Shown here: one piece after another, positions 43,136 through 51,408 of the stretch | How the letters are laid out: each line of letters begins with the position of its first letter | Position numbering within the stretch: the stretch's first letter is position 1 | Source: Type-B symbiont of Plautia stali | GTDB lineage: Bacteria > Pseudomonadota > Gammaproteobacteria > Enterobacterales > Enterobacteriaceae | Assembly: GCA_001485295.1 (NCBI GenBank) | Contig: BBOA01000012.1 | Coordinates: 1 to 64,000 of the forward strand | DNA length: 64,000 nt | Reading direction: 5' to 3' | Made by a program: the position numbers and the translations under genes | Notes under the pieces: model-generated | The model's database searches: none | What the model was told of the DNA's origin: nothing | What the model saw: the letters and a program-made list of their open reading frames with translations, nothing else

Positions 43136-43342
43136 CAGTCAGCTTACTGACGACGCCGGATGGTCAGCACCGTATCGTGGTCGGCCGGGAATGGGAATAC
43201 CGCGACGATATGGAGAAAGCGCTGGTGCAGAGCAACATTCTGCCCTAGCTGACTGCACTGCCGCTGCTGCTATTTGCACGGCATGCGGCTCAGCTTCAGC
43301 CAGCGGCAGGGCGGCGGACTTTGCGTCACACTGTGCTGGTAA
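43128..43342 (+). pseudogene. qseC: qseC-like sensor kinase relic, internally deleted
   Basis: Two ends of a QseC-type histidine kinase joined directly. The first part reads LTTPDGQHRIVVGREWEYRD and DMEKALVQSNILP, amber, LTALPLLL (periplasmic sensor end and second membrane segment). The second reads LHGMRLSFSQRQGGGLCVTL with CW at the end, matching the last residues of the kinase (LHGMNVEFGN...W). About 230 codons with the HAMP, His and ATPase domains are gone. Attribution to QseC rather than a paralog is likely but not certain. Confidence 0.7.
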
Positions 43343-43345
43343 ACA

Positions 43346-45111
43346 CTAGATCTCGACTTGGGTGCCCAGCTCGATGACGCGGTTCGGCGGGATCTCGAAC
43401 TGGTCAGAGGCGCGCAGGGCGTTGCGCTGCAGCGCCAAGAAGAGCTTGCCGCGCAGGCGCAGATACCAAGGACGTTTGCTCATAATCAGCGACTCGTGCG
43501 ACATCATAAAGAACGAGGTCTCCATCATGCGGCAGTTAAGTCCCCCCAGACCGCAGAGGTGGAAAATCTCTTCTACGTTGAGCGTTTCGTGCCAGCCGTA
43601 GCTAGCCACCACGCGCCAAAAGGTCGGCGACCGCTGCTCAATAGCGACGCGGCGCACGTTGTGTACGTAAGGCGCGTCTAAACGGCGGTGCCCGGCACAC
43701 GCACCGGCGGCGATTTCTCCAGCGAGGCGATTATCACCTCCAGCGAATTGCCGTGCTCATACGTCCGGCGCAGCAGGCGGAAGCACTCGCTTTTCTAGGT
43801 GGTCATAATCAGGAACATAATCATCCTCAGACAGATCGGCAGCCAGCCGCCTGAGAAAAGCTTAATCAGGTTAGCGGAGAAGAGCGGCACGTCGATGCAG
43901 AGGAACAGCGTCAGGATCAAGCTGACCGTCAGCTTGTTCCAGTGCCAGTTTTTTACGGCGACGGTGCAGGAGAGGATCGACGTCAGCACCATGGTGCCGG
44001 TGACCGCAATGCCGTATGCCGCTGCCAAGTTGCTGGAGTGCTCGAAGCTGATAATCACGATCAGCACGGCGAAGTAGAGCACCCAGTTGATCATCGGCAG
44101 ATAGATCTGGCCGGATTCCATCTCCGAAGTGTGAATAATGCGCATTCCCGGCAGATAGCCCAGAAGCACCGCCTGGCGTGTCAGCGAGAAGACGCCGGAG
44201 ATGACCGCCTGCGAGGCGATAACCGTCGCAAGCGTCGCCAAGATCAGTAGCGGGATCAGCGCCCAGTCCGGCGCCAGCAGGAAAAAGGGGTTTTTAATTG
44301 CCTTGGAATCGCTGAGCAGCAGCGCGCCCTAGCCGAAGTAGTTGAGCACCAGCGACGGCAGCACCACGATAAACCAAGCGATGCGGATCGGCATTTTGCC
44401 GAAGTGGCCCATATCCGCATAGAGCGCCTCCACGCCGGTAATCGCCCGCACCACCGCGCCCAGCGCAAAGAATGAAATTGTTTTGTAGTGCACGAAGAAG
44501 CTGACCGCCTAGGACGGATTAAGCGCCTGCAGCACTTCCGGGTTCTTCATGATGCCACTCACGCCCAGTATCGCCAGCGTGGCAAACCAGATCATCATCA
44601 CCGGCGCGAAGAGTTTGCCGATCATGCCGGTGCCGAGTTTCTGGATAAGGAACAGCAGCGTCAGCACCGCGATAGAGAGCAGAACGATAAAGGGATCGAG
44701 CGACGGCGCGGCAATTTCTAGCCCTTCTATCGCCGATATCACGGAGATAGCGGGGGTAACCACTACTTCGCCATAGAAGAAGCTGCCGCCGATTAGGCCC
44801 ATAATCACCAGTGCCGCCGTGGCGCACGCGCCGGTGTTGTGCCCCGCCAGCGACATCAGTATTAATATTCCGCCCTCGCCGGCGTTATCCGCGCGCATCA
44901 CATAGCTGATATATTTCAGCGACACCACCAGCAGCAGCCAGAAAATCAGCGACAGAAAGCCGAAAACAGCCTCGCGCTCAACGCCGAAGCTAAACTGACT
45001 GGAGAGACATTCTCGCAAAGTATAAAGCGGGCTGGTGCCGATATCGCCATAGACCACGCCAATCGCAGCCAGCGTCAACGCGCTAAGTGATTGCTTATTA
45101 TCCGAGCTCAT
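43346..45111 (-). pseudogene. kup: kup relic (low-affinity K+ transporter)
   Basis: Kup/TrkD potassium:proton symporter. From ATG 45111 the frame is clean for 200 codons ([60 protein letters not shown]). It carries ambers at 44509-44511 (NPS-stop-AVSFF, Trp), 44329-44331 (NYFG-stop-GALLL, Gln) and 43795-43797 (MTT-stop-KSECF, Trp). All three are in CTAG, and translation would otherwise stay in frame. A frameshift near 43690 precedes the last 103 codons ([15 protein letters not shown] to IELGTQVEI). Transport would be lost unless all three stops were read through. Confidence 0.93.
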
Positions 45112-45394
45112 AAAGTTATCTTTTGTTGGAGCGAGAGGCGCAAAACCTTATCACTCTTGCCAGAAAAAAGCGCACAGAATGCGCCTGTTTCCCAGAAAGC
45201 CAAGCCCCGGCCGTCGCCCGCAGAGCCTGTCCGCTGCCCATTTTTTCTCGCGGCCTTACAAGCCGCGACGGCATTATGGAATAATTGGATTTTGTTACAT
45301 AAAAAAAGCGGACGGCAATCAACGCTTTCACGCATCCTACTCAGTAGAGTAGTGCGTTATGCCATAATGCAACGGCAGCTGAAACAGAAGGACA

Positions 45395-46555
45395 ATGAAG
45401 CTGGGCCGTCCGGAATTGCGAAAAGCCTAATCGCCCGCCGCTTAAAATATGCTTTTCAGCACGCCCGTGCCTTTGAGTACCTGACGTCGCGCTTTTCGAC
45501 GCCGGAAGAGGTGTTCGGGCCCTGTCGATTCAAGTGTTAAAAGATGAAGGGTGCTACCAGCGTCTAACCAAAGGCTATCTGCCTAACACGGAAATTGTTT
45601 TTCTGGATGAGATTTGGAAAGCCGGCCCCGCTATCCTCAATACCCTGCTGACCGCCATTAACGAGCGACGCTTTCGCAACGGCGAGAGCGAGGAAAAAAT
45701 CCCGATGCACCTGCTGGTTACCGCGTTGAACGAGCGGCCGGAAGCGGACAGAGGACTAGAAGCGCTTTACGATCGCATGCTGATCCGCCCATGGCTCGAC
45801 AACGTGCATGAGAAGCAGAATTTCCGCAGCATGCTGACCCACCAGTAGGATGAGAACGCCAATCCGGTCGCCGAAGCGCTGGACATCAGCGATGAAGAGT
45901 ACCATTAGTGTCAGCAGGGCATCAGCCAAGTCAGCCTACCGGACAACGTCTTCGAGCTGATTTATCAGCTGCGTCAGCAGCTGGAAACGCTGCCCGACGC
46001 GCCCTATATCTCCGATCGCCACTGGAAAAAAAGCGATTCATCTGCTGCAGGCCAGCGCGTTCTACAACGGCCGCAGCGCAATAGCGCCGATCGACCTAGT
46101 GTTGCTCAAGGTTGTCTGTGGCACAACGTTGCCTCGATGCAGGTGCTGGAGCGCACCATCGATCAGCTGATGACGCAGCAGACGTGGCAACAACAGACGC
46201 TGCTGCTCAAGCTGCATTCTGCGTTAGATCAAGGCGCGTCGTCTGGCGCTGCAGCAGAGCGTGGCACAGGCGCTCGCGCTGGAAAAACACAGCGGCATGT
46301 TCAGCCGCAAGCCGTACTATGAACTTCCCGCTAGCCTGACTGAAGAACAGCTCACATTGATGCTACAACAGCCGCTGACGCTGCACGATATGCAGGTTTC
46401 CCATGTGGTGATCGCCCGCGACGCGCTGGAGCAGTGGCTGCTGAAAGGCGGCGACAGGCGCGGCAAGCTGAACGGCATCGGTTTCGCCCAGACGCTGGAT
46501 CTGCTGGTAAACGCGCAGCATTGCATTACTTGGTCCGCATCGAAACAAGCCTGTA
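45395..46555 (+). pseudogene. ravA: ravA relic (MoxR AAA+ ATPase)
   Basis: RavA works with ViaA and binds LdcI. The first ~45 codons are missing. It begins at [20 protein letters not shown] (Walker A region) and [17 protein letters not shown]. Then come a shift at 45530, [40 protein letters not shown] (Walker B), [20 protein letters not shown], an amber at 45846-45848, another amber at 45907, SLPDNVFELIYQLRQQLETL, a shift near 46030, and pieces to WLLKGGDRRGKLNGIGFAQT. The C-terminus is fused into viaA near 46555. Confidence 0.88.
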
Positions 46556-47795
46556 GGATGTAGCCGATCAGCTGAAACAGGCGATGCTGCGCTGGAAAGC
46601 GGAGATCAACGCTGAGCTGAAAGCGACACCGGTGCCGGAGACGCTGGCCGGCGAGTTTCAGCTGTTTCAGCGTGCGTAGCTGCTTAGCCATCACGACTTC
46701 AGCCAAGCAGCTGCCGGAGGAGATGGTTAACACGCTGATGCAGCTGCCTTCACTCTTTCTTGAAGAGGCGCATTGGCTGCTACAGCATATTGATCTCCAT
46801 CAGCTGAGCGGCGCGCAGCATACGCTGTTTCTACAGCGATGGCGCCTGAACCTGACGCTGCAAACCCTGACGCTTTAAGCGGCCAGCTGGCGCCGCTGCT
46901 GAGCGACGACGAGGCCGCCGCCGGTCGCTTATGGGATATGAGCAAGGCGCCGCTGCAGCTCGGCCATCAGCTGATGCTGGAGTATGGGGATTTTCCCGCG
47001 CAGCAGCTGGGCCGCAGCCGCGAGGCGAAGTCAGTGCCCGCGCAGGACGCGCCACTGGAGGCGTTTCATCAGCTAGTGCGCGAACCGGACGCGGTGCCGG
47101 AAGAGGTGAGCAGTATCCATCAGAGCGACGATATGCTGCGCTTGCTGCCGCCGGAGCTGGCGACTATCAGCATCAGAGAGCTGGAGTTTTATCGTTGTCT
47201 AGTGGAGAAGCGGCTGTTGACCTCCAAACTGGAGGGCGACGCCTAGCACGAGAAAGTCACGCTGCGCCCGGTCAGCCACCAGCAGCACGAAGAGCAGCCG
47301 CGCGACCCCTTTTATTATCTGCGTCGACACCTCAGGATCGATGGGCGGCTTCAACGAGCTCTGCGCTAAAGTCTTTTGCCTCGCGCTGCTCAAAGTGGCG
47401 CTGGCCGACCGCCGTCGCTGCTACATTATACTGTTTGCCCATGACGTCATCAGCTACGAGCTCAACGGCGGCGACGGGCTAGAGCAGGCGATCCATTTTG
47501 TTAGTCAGCGTTTTCGCGACGGCACCGATCTCGCCGCCTGTCTGTCGGCGGTGGTGAAGCGGATGGAGGGATCGCTGTGGCAAGACGCCGACGCCGTGGT
47601 TGTCTCCGACTTTATCGCCCAGCGCCTGTCGGACGAGATCGTCAGCGTGTTGAAGCTGCGCCAGCAACAGCAGCGCTTTCACGCCGTGGCGATGTCGGTG
47701 CACGGCAAACCCGGCATTTTGCGCATCTTCGATCATATCTGGCGTTTCGATACCGGCATGAAAAGCCGCCTGCTGCGCCGCTGGCTTGCTACACG
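46556..47795 (+). pseudogene. viaA: viaA (yieM) relic, VWA-domain protein
   Basis: Partner of RavA. The first ~40 codons are missing at the ravA fusion. It reads LKQAMLRWKAEINAELKATP, LFQRA, amber (about 46677), LLSHHD. A shift gives [20 protein letters not shown]. Another frame gives [59 protein letters not shown] and an amber at 47244-47246. The VWA domain (from 47341, [59 protein letters not shown]) is open, but the segment just before it, holding the DTSGS motif, is out of frame. Confidence 0.88.
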
Positions 47796-49115
47796 CAAAC
47801 CTAGGAACTATATGAAAGCCTGTTCGATTGTCTCGCTGACGATCGCGCCTAGTTCACCAAAGCCATTACCCTGCGTCACCCGCTCATCTTCTATTTTGGT
47901 CACCGCCCTTTCTATATCAATAAGCTTATAGCGGGTCGCTACATCGACGCGCGCGTCGACGATCGCATTGAGGCGATGATGGCGATCGGCGTGGATGAGA
48001 TGAGCTGGGACGATCTCGACGACAGTCACTACGCCTAACCCAGCGTGCAAGAAGCGACGTCGTCACGCAGGGGAAAAGCGATGACACCTAAGGCTGGGAC
48101 AATGAATATGACAGCCAGACCACCGAGCTAATGCTGGTCAGCAACGCCGAATTTTTTGAATTCGTTGCGGCGGGCGGCTATTTCAGTGCCGCTACTAGGA
48201 TGAGAAAGGCTGGGGCTGACGCAGCTTCGCCGAGGCGAAAATGCCGACTTCTGGGTTAGCGATGCGCAACAGTCGGACGCGTTAAAACTGCGCCTGATAA
48301 CCGAAGAGGTTGCGATGCCCTAGGACTAGCCGGCGGAAGTGAATCAGCTGGAGGCCGCTGCGTTCTGCCGCTGGAAAACGCAGCAGACCGGCGCGTCCGT
48401 GCAGCTGCCGTGCGATGCTAAATGGATGCAGCTGCGCGAACAGGTGGAGTGCGTAAGCTGACTTGGCAGCAGGCGCCGGGCAACCTGAACCTAGCGTACT
48501 GGGCATCATCCTGATCAGTCGACCGTTTTGCCCAAGGCGACTTTTTGACGTTGCAAGCAACGTCTGGCAGTGGACCACCACACCGATCAACGGCTTCGAA
48601 GGCTTCCGCGTGCATCCGCTTTATGATGATTTCTCTACGCCGACCTTCGACGGTAAGCATTCGATCATTAAAGGCGGCAGCTGGATCTTCACTAGCAACG
48701 AAGCGCTGAAGTAATCGCGCTATGCATTTCGCCGCCACTTTTTCCGTTTCCACTACGTCGTCTCCTCGCATCAGGAGACAATGACGCTCAATCCCTACGA
48801 AACCGACGAGATAGTGTCGCAGTATGATCTGGTTCTGGCCACCAACCTGATCGATCGCCTTCGTCAGCCACAGCGCTTTTTGCAGGATATCACGCCGATG
48901 ATACGTTCAGGCGGCCTGCTGCTGCTCTCCTCGCCCTATACCTAGCTATAGAATAGAAAGGCAAAGCACTTACCACGCTGCAGGCGCTACAGCCTCTGCT
49001 GGCGGCGGAGTTCGAACCGATCGACGTCCCGCAGAATCTACTCTTCGTTATCCGTGAAACCGCGCGCCAGTACCAGCATTCGCTGGCGTAGGTCGAGCTG
49101 TGGCGTAAGCGTTAA
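47796..49115 (+). pseudogene. ovoA: ovoA-like relic (5-histidylcysteine sulfoxide synthase/methyltransferase)
   Basis: Remnant of a large OvoA-type ovothiol enzyme. DinB-like part: [15 protein letters not shown], amber, [58 protein letters not shown]. Formylglycine-enzyme-like part: LVSNAEFFEFVAAGGY, TEEVAMP, amber, D, amber, PAEVNQLEAAAFCRWK (both ambers at Trp, 48321 and 48327), VWQWTTTPINGFEGFRVHPL, FDGKHSIIKGGSWIFTSNEA, HQETMTLNPYETDE. C-terminal methyltransferase part: YDLVLATNLIDRLRQPQRFL and RSGGLLLLSSPYT. Large pieces, including most of the SAM-binding domain, are lost. The family assignment is from domain order and recalled similarity. Confidence 0.72.
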
Positions 49116-49271
49116 GCGTAACGGCAGCGGCGCTTACCGCTGCCGGAGATTGTTTGACGCCCCCTTTGCTACACATTCTCCTCTGTTCCCGACGGTCTGT
49201 TATTTTCGGCCTTGTTACCCTTACTGGGTAAGATTATAATTTGATCGTTATCCGCGGGGATGAATTCAGAC

Positions 49272-49481
49272 ATGGAATACTAGAGCTCGTTGAAACCTCG
49301 GTTTTTACGAGACAGTTCAGATATCCGGGCTATCTATTACTTCTATAACTCTGCTGGAAAGCTATACATGCTGATTATCTATCCAAAGAGTGAGAAAGAC
49401 AGTTTAACCGTTGCTGAGAAGGATCAGCTTAAAGTTGTAATCGCTGGTCTCAAAACCGAAGAGGAGTGGAACAATGCGTAA
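49272..49481 (+). pseudogene. RelE/HigB-like toxin relic
   Basis: Type II toxin with an internal deletion. The start reads ILELVETSVFTRQ in one frame. The end reads SDIRAIYYFYNSAGKLYMLI, IYPKSEKDSLTVAEKDQLKV and GLKTEEEWNNA in another. The middle ~45 codons, with the GTGGLRKIRW region expected in the family, are missing. It overlaps the antitoxin start (ATGCGTAA), the usual toxin-first order of HigBA/NadS pairs. Confidence 0.7.
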
Positions 49482-49753
49482 AGAGCTGTTTGATGATTTG
49501 ATGGCCTCGGCGAAAGAAGCGGTAGATATCCATTAGGGCAAACGTGAAGCCGCCCGCGTGACGCGCTATGTGTTGCCAGACGTTAAGGCGATACGCGCCA
49601 GAACAAATATCAAGCAGGATGATTTTGCTTCTGTATATCGGTGTCAGCTCTGCGCTGGTTCAGGCATGGGAACAAGGCCGCAGAAGTCTGTAAGGAGCGG
49701 CACTTAAGCTGCCGCGAATTATCGAGCGTAAGCCTGACTTCATTCATGCATGA
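49474..49753 (+). pseudogene. HTH antitoxin relic (NadS/HigA-like)
   Basis: It reads MRKELFDDLMASAKEAVDIH, amber (49534-49536), GKREAARVTRYVLPDVKAIR, ARTNIKQDDFAS. A frame shift near 49625 leads into SVYRCQ- or IGVSSALVQAWEQGRRSL-type XRE HTH sequence, with another stop, then LPRIIERKPDFIHA. The partner toxin is deleted too, so the module is dead. It is the only trace of a mobile-type module in the window. Confidence 0.7.
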
Positions 49754-49927
49754 GCTTCCAGAGGCTTGGGTACACTACAACGCCCCGGCGAGAGGCTTGC
49801 CGTTATGTCTAACAGATAGTCGTCTCTTATCCCCGCTATTAACTTGCGATCGGTATAGTCGCTTTGCCCTCGTTAACTTCATGTTCCAAATATATAATTA
49901 CAGGATATAAGCTAACACGAGGATGAC

Positions 49928-50389
49928 ATGGCTGACTCACTGCAACTAGACAACCTAGATCGCGGGATCCTGAACGCGCTGCTGGATAAAGCCCGCACCA
50001 CCTACGCCGAGCTGGCAAAACAGTTCAATGTCAGCCCTGGTACGATCCATGTCCGCGTAGAGAAGATGAAGCAGGCCGGCATTATTCTCGGCACGCGCGT
50101 GGAGATCGATCCGCGCCAGCTGGGATTCGACGTCTGCTGCTTTATCGGCATCATTCTGAAGAGCGCACGCGATTACCCTGCCGCGCTGAGCAAGCTGGAA
50201 GCGCTGGATGAAGTGGTCGAGGCTTGGTACACCACCGGACACTACAGCATCTTTATTAAGGTAATGTGCCAATCCATCGACGCGCTGCAGCAAGTGCTGA
50301 TCAACAAGATACAGACCATCGATGAAATTCAGTCCACCGAGACGCTGATCTCGCTGCAAAACCCGATAATGCGCACCATCAAACCCTGA
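49928..50389 (+). CDS. asnC: Transcriptional regulator AsnC (Lrp/AsnC family)
   Basis: 153 aa, the E. coli length within one residue. N-terminal HTH ELAKQFNVSPGTIHVRVEKM (about residues 26-45) and C-terminal RAM domain LGFDVCCFIGIILKSARDYP, TTGHYSIFIKVMCQSIDALQ, IQSTETLISLQNPIMRTIKP. In E. coli AsnC activates the divergent asnA gene and represses mioC, influencing transcription into oriC. Here asnA is absent upstream, replaced by the toxin-antitoxin relics, so only the mioC/oriC role could remain. Residue C in DVCCFIG is Gly in E. coli. Confidence 0.95.
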   Translation: MADSLQLDNLDRGILNALLDKARTTYAELAKQFNVSPGTIHVRVEKMKQAGIILGTRVEIDPRQLGFDVCCFIGIILKSARDYPAALSKLEALDEVVEAWYTTGHYSIFIKVMCQSIDALQQVLINKIQTIDEIQSTETLISLQNPIMRTIKP

Positions 50390-50544
50390 TCCTTTCTTTA
50401 TCTGTGCACAAACTTATCCTTGGAGAACGCCGCCTACACCAACGACTGCGTTCGCCTCGCCATTTTTATTAACCCTATTTTCTACAGGTGGATCACGGCT
50501 TGATCACAGCATACAATGCTCGCCTTTATTCTGGGGAGAGCATC

Positions 50545-50985
50545 ATGGCCGACATTACTTTAATCAGTGGCAGTACGCTGGGCAGCGCCGAATATGTGGC
50601 CGAACATCTAGAGGAGAAGCTGCAGGAAGCGGGTTTTTCGACCGAGCTGCTGCACGGGCCGTCGCTGAACGAGCTGCCGCTGCAGGGCACTTGGCTGGTG
50701 GTAAGCTCAACCCACGGCGCAGGCGAACTGCCTGACAATTTGCAGCCTTTATATGAGGCGATTACGGAAACCCAGCCCGATCTGTCGGCGGTGCGCTTTG
50801 GCGCGGTCGGGCTTGGCAATCATGAATACGATCTCTTTTGCGGCGCTATCCGCTCGCTGGACGACCTGCTGATCGCGCGCGGCGCGCAGCGCATTGGCCA
50901 TCGGCTAGAAATCGACGTGCTGGAGCATGAAATCCCGGAAGATCCGGCGGAAGCTTGGTTAAGCGACTGGACAACACATATTTAA
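50545..50985 (+). CDS. mioC: Flavodoxin-like protein MioC
   Basis: FMN-binding flavodoxin-fold protein (146 aa; E. coli 147) implicated in biotin synthase electron transfer. FMN loop GSTLGSAEYVAEHLEEKL (residues 8-25), STHGAGELPDNLQPL, second loop AVGLGNHEYDLFCGAI. The start at 50545 follows GGGGAG; the earlier in-frame ATG at 50488 is not family sequence. Its transcript runs into oriC, 68 bp downstream, as in E. coli. Confidence 0.95.
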   Translation: MADITLISGSTLGSAEYVAEHLEEKLQEAGFSTELLHGPSLNELPLQGTWLVVSSTHGAGELPDNLQPLYEAITETQPDLSAVRFGAVGLGNHEYDLFCGAIRSLDDLLIARGAQRIGHRLEIDVLEHEIPEDPAEAWLSDWTTHI

Positions 50986-51052
50986 TCGGATCCTTTGCCG
51001 CAGCGGACCCCAGTTAAAAACTCTGTTTTTTGAGAATCCCGTTCAAGATTTT

Positions 51053-51061
51053 TGTGGATAA
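51053..51061 (-). promoter_or_regulatory. DnaA box R4
   Basis: TGTGGATAA, the reverse of the perfect consensus TTATCCACA; strong box at the outer edge of the origin. Confidence 0.88.
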
Positions 51062-51091
51062 ATAGTATTGAATACTGCGTAAAACCGGTAG

Positions 51092-51100
51092 TTATCTATA
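51092..51100 (+). promoter_or_regulatory. Degenerate DnaA box R3
   Basis: TTATCTATA in the conserved context CCGGTAGTTATC; E. coli R3 is TTATCCAAA. It overlaps a perfect 14-bp palindrome TATCTATATAGATA (51093-51106). Confidence 0.6.
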
Positions 51101-51126
51101 TAGATACCACTGTTTCTTTTATTATC

Positions 51127-51135
51127 TGTGTATAA
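51127..51135 (-). promoter_or_regulatory. DnaA box R2
   Basis: TGTGTATAA, the reverse of TTATACACA, identical to E. coli R2. Confidence 0.85.
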
Positions 51136-51177
51136 CTTGGTGTTTCGATCCCAGCTTATACGGATCATGATCACCGA

Positions 51178-51186
51178 TCATTCACA
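51178..51186 (+). promoter_or_regulatory. DnaA site R5M
   Basis: TCATTCACA, identical to the weak ATP-DnaA site R5M of E. coli, with the same flanking GATC. Confidence 0.75.
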
Positions 51187-51232
51187 GCAAAGGATTCTCC
51201 TTATCTGGCTGATAAAAGCCTCCTTTTTACGG

Positions 51233-51241
51233 TTATCTACA
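51233..51241 (+). promoter_or_regulatory. DnaA box R1, one base off consensus
   Basis: TTATCTACA; E. coli R1 is TTATCCACA. The changed base (C to T, position 6) is inside the conserved CACA half. R1 normally anchors DnaA beside the unwinding element. Confidence 0.75.
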
Positions 51242-51255
51242 GGCATACGCGATCC

Positions 51256-51300
51256 TAATAAAGAGATCTAACAGAAAGATCATACACAGAACAAAGATCC
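51256..51300 (-). promoter_or_regulatory. oriC unwinding element (three 13-mer-like repeats)
   Basis: On the minus strand three consecutive units begin GATCTCTTTATTA, GATCTTTCTGTTA and GATCTTTGTTCTG, matching the E. coli 13-mer pattern GATCTNTTNTTTT. Adjacent to R1 as expected. Confidence 0.82.
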
Positions 51301-51408
51301 TTTCTTTTAAACCCGCGGATCCCGCCGCTTTCACCCTCGGCGGAATTTCAGTAGAATCCACCGCCTAGGGCAACGATCCCTGCCATTTCATCAACGAGGT
51401 GCCACTTC

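Larger units (their letters stand above)
50986..51408. other. oriC: Chromosomal replication origin oriC
   Basis: Lies between mioC and mnmG, the E. coli position. It contains DnaA-box-like sites in the E. coli order (R4 51053, R3 51092, R2 51127, R5M 51178, R1 51233), the conserved CGATCATTCACAGC and GATCCCAGCTTATACGGATC blocks, a three-repeat AT-rich 13-mer unwinding element (51256-51300) and eleven GATC sites for Dam/SeqA. Core size from R4 to the outer 13-mer is about 250 bp, like the E. coli minimal origin. Replication should start here, so window genes lie to both sides of the origin. Confidence 0.96.

Noticed and set aside
43346-45111. Amber recoding or read-through: kup could be a full-length protein if TAG were decoded as Trp/Gln
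   Set aside because: kup also has a frameshift, essential genes such as rpmG and spoT end in TAG, and many other relics combine ambers with frameshifts and deletions. Mutation bias explains the ambers better.
47341-47931. A stand-alone VWA-domain gene (open frame in the viaA region)
   Set aside because: It is the in-frame C-terminus of the broken viaA, starts at an internal Met without a ribosome site and runs out of frame into ovoA sequence.
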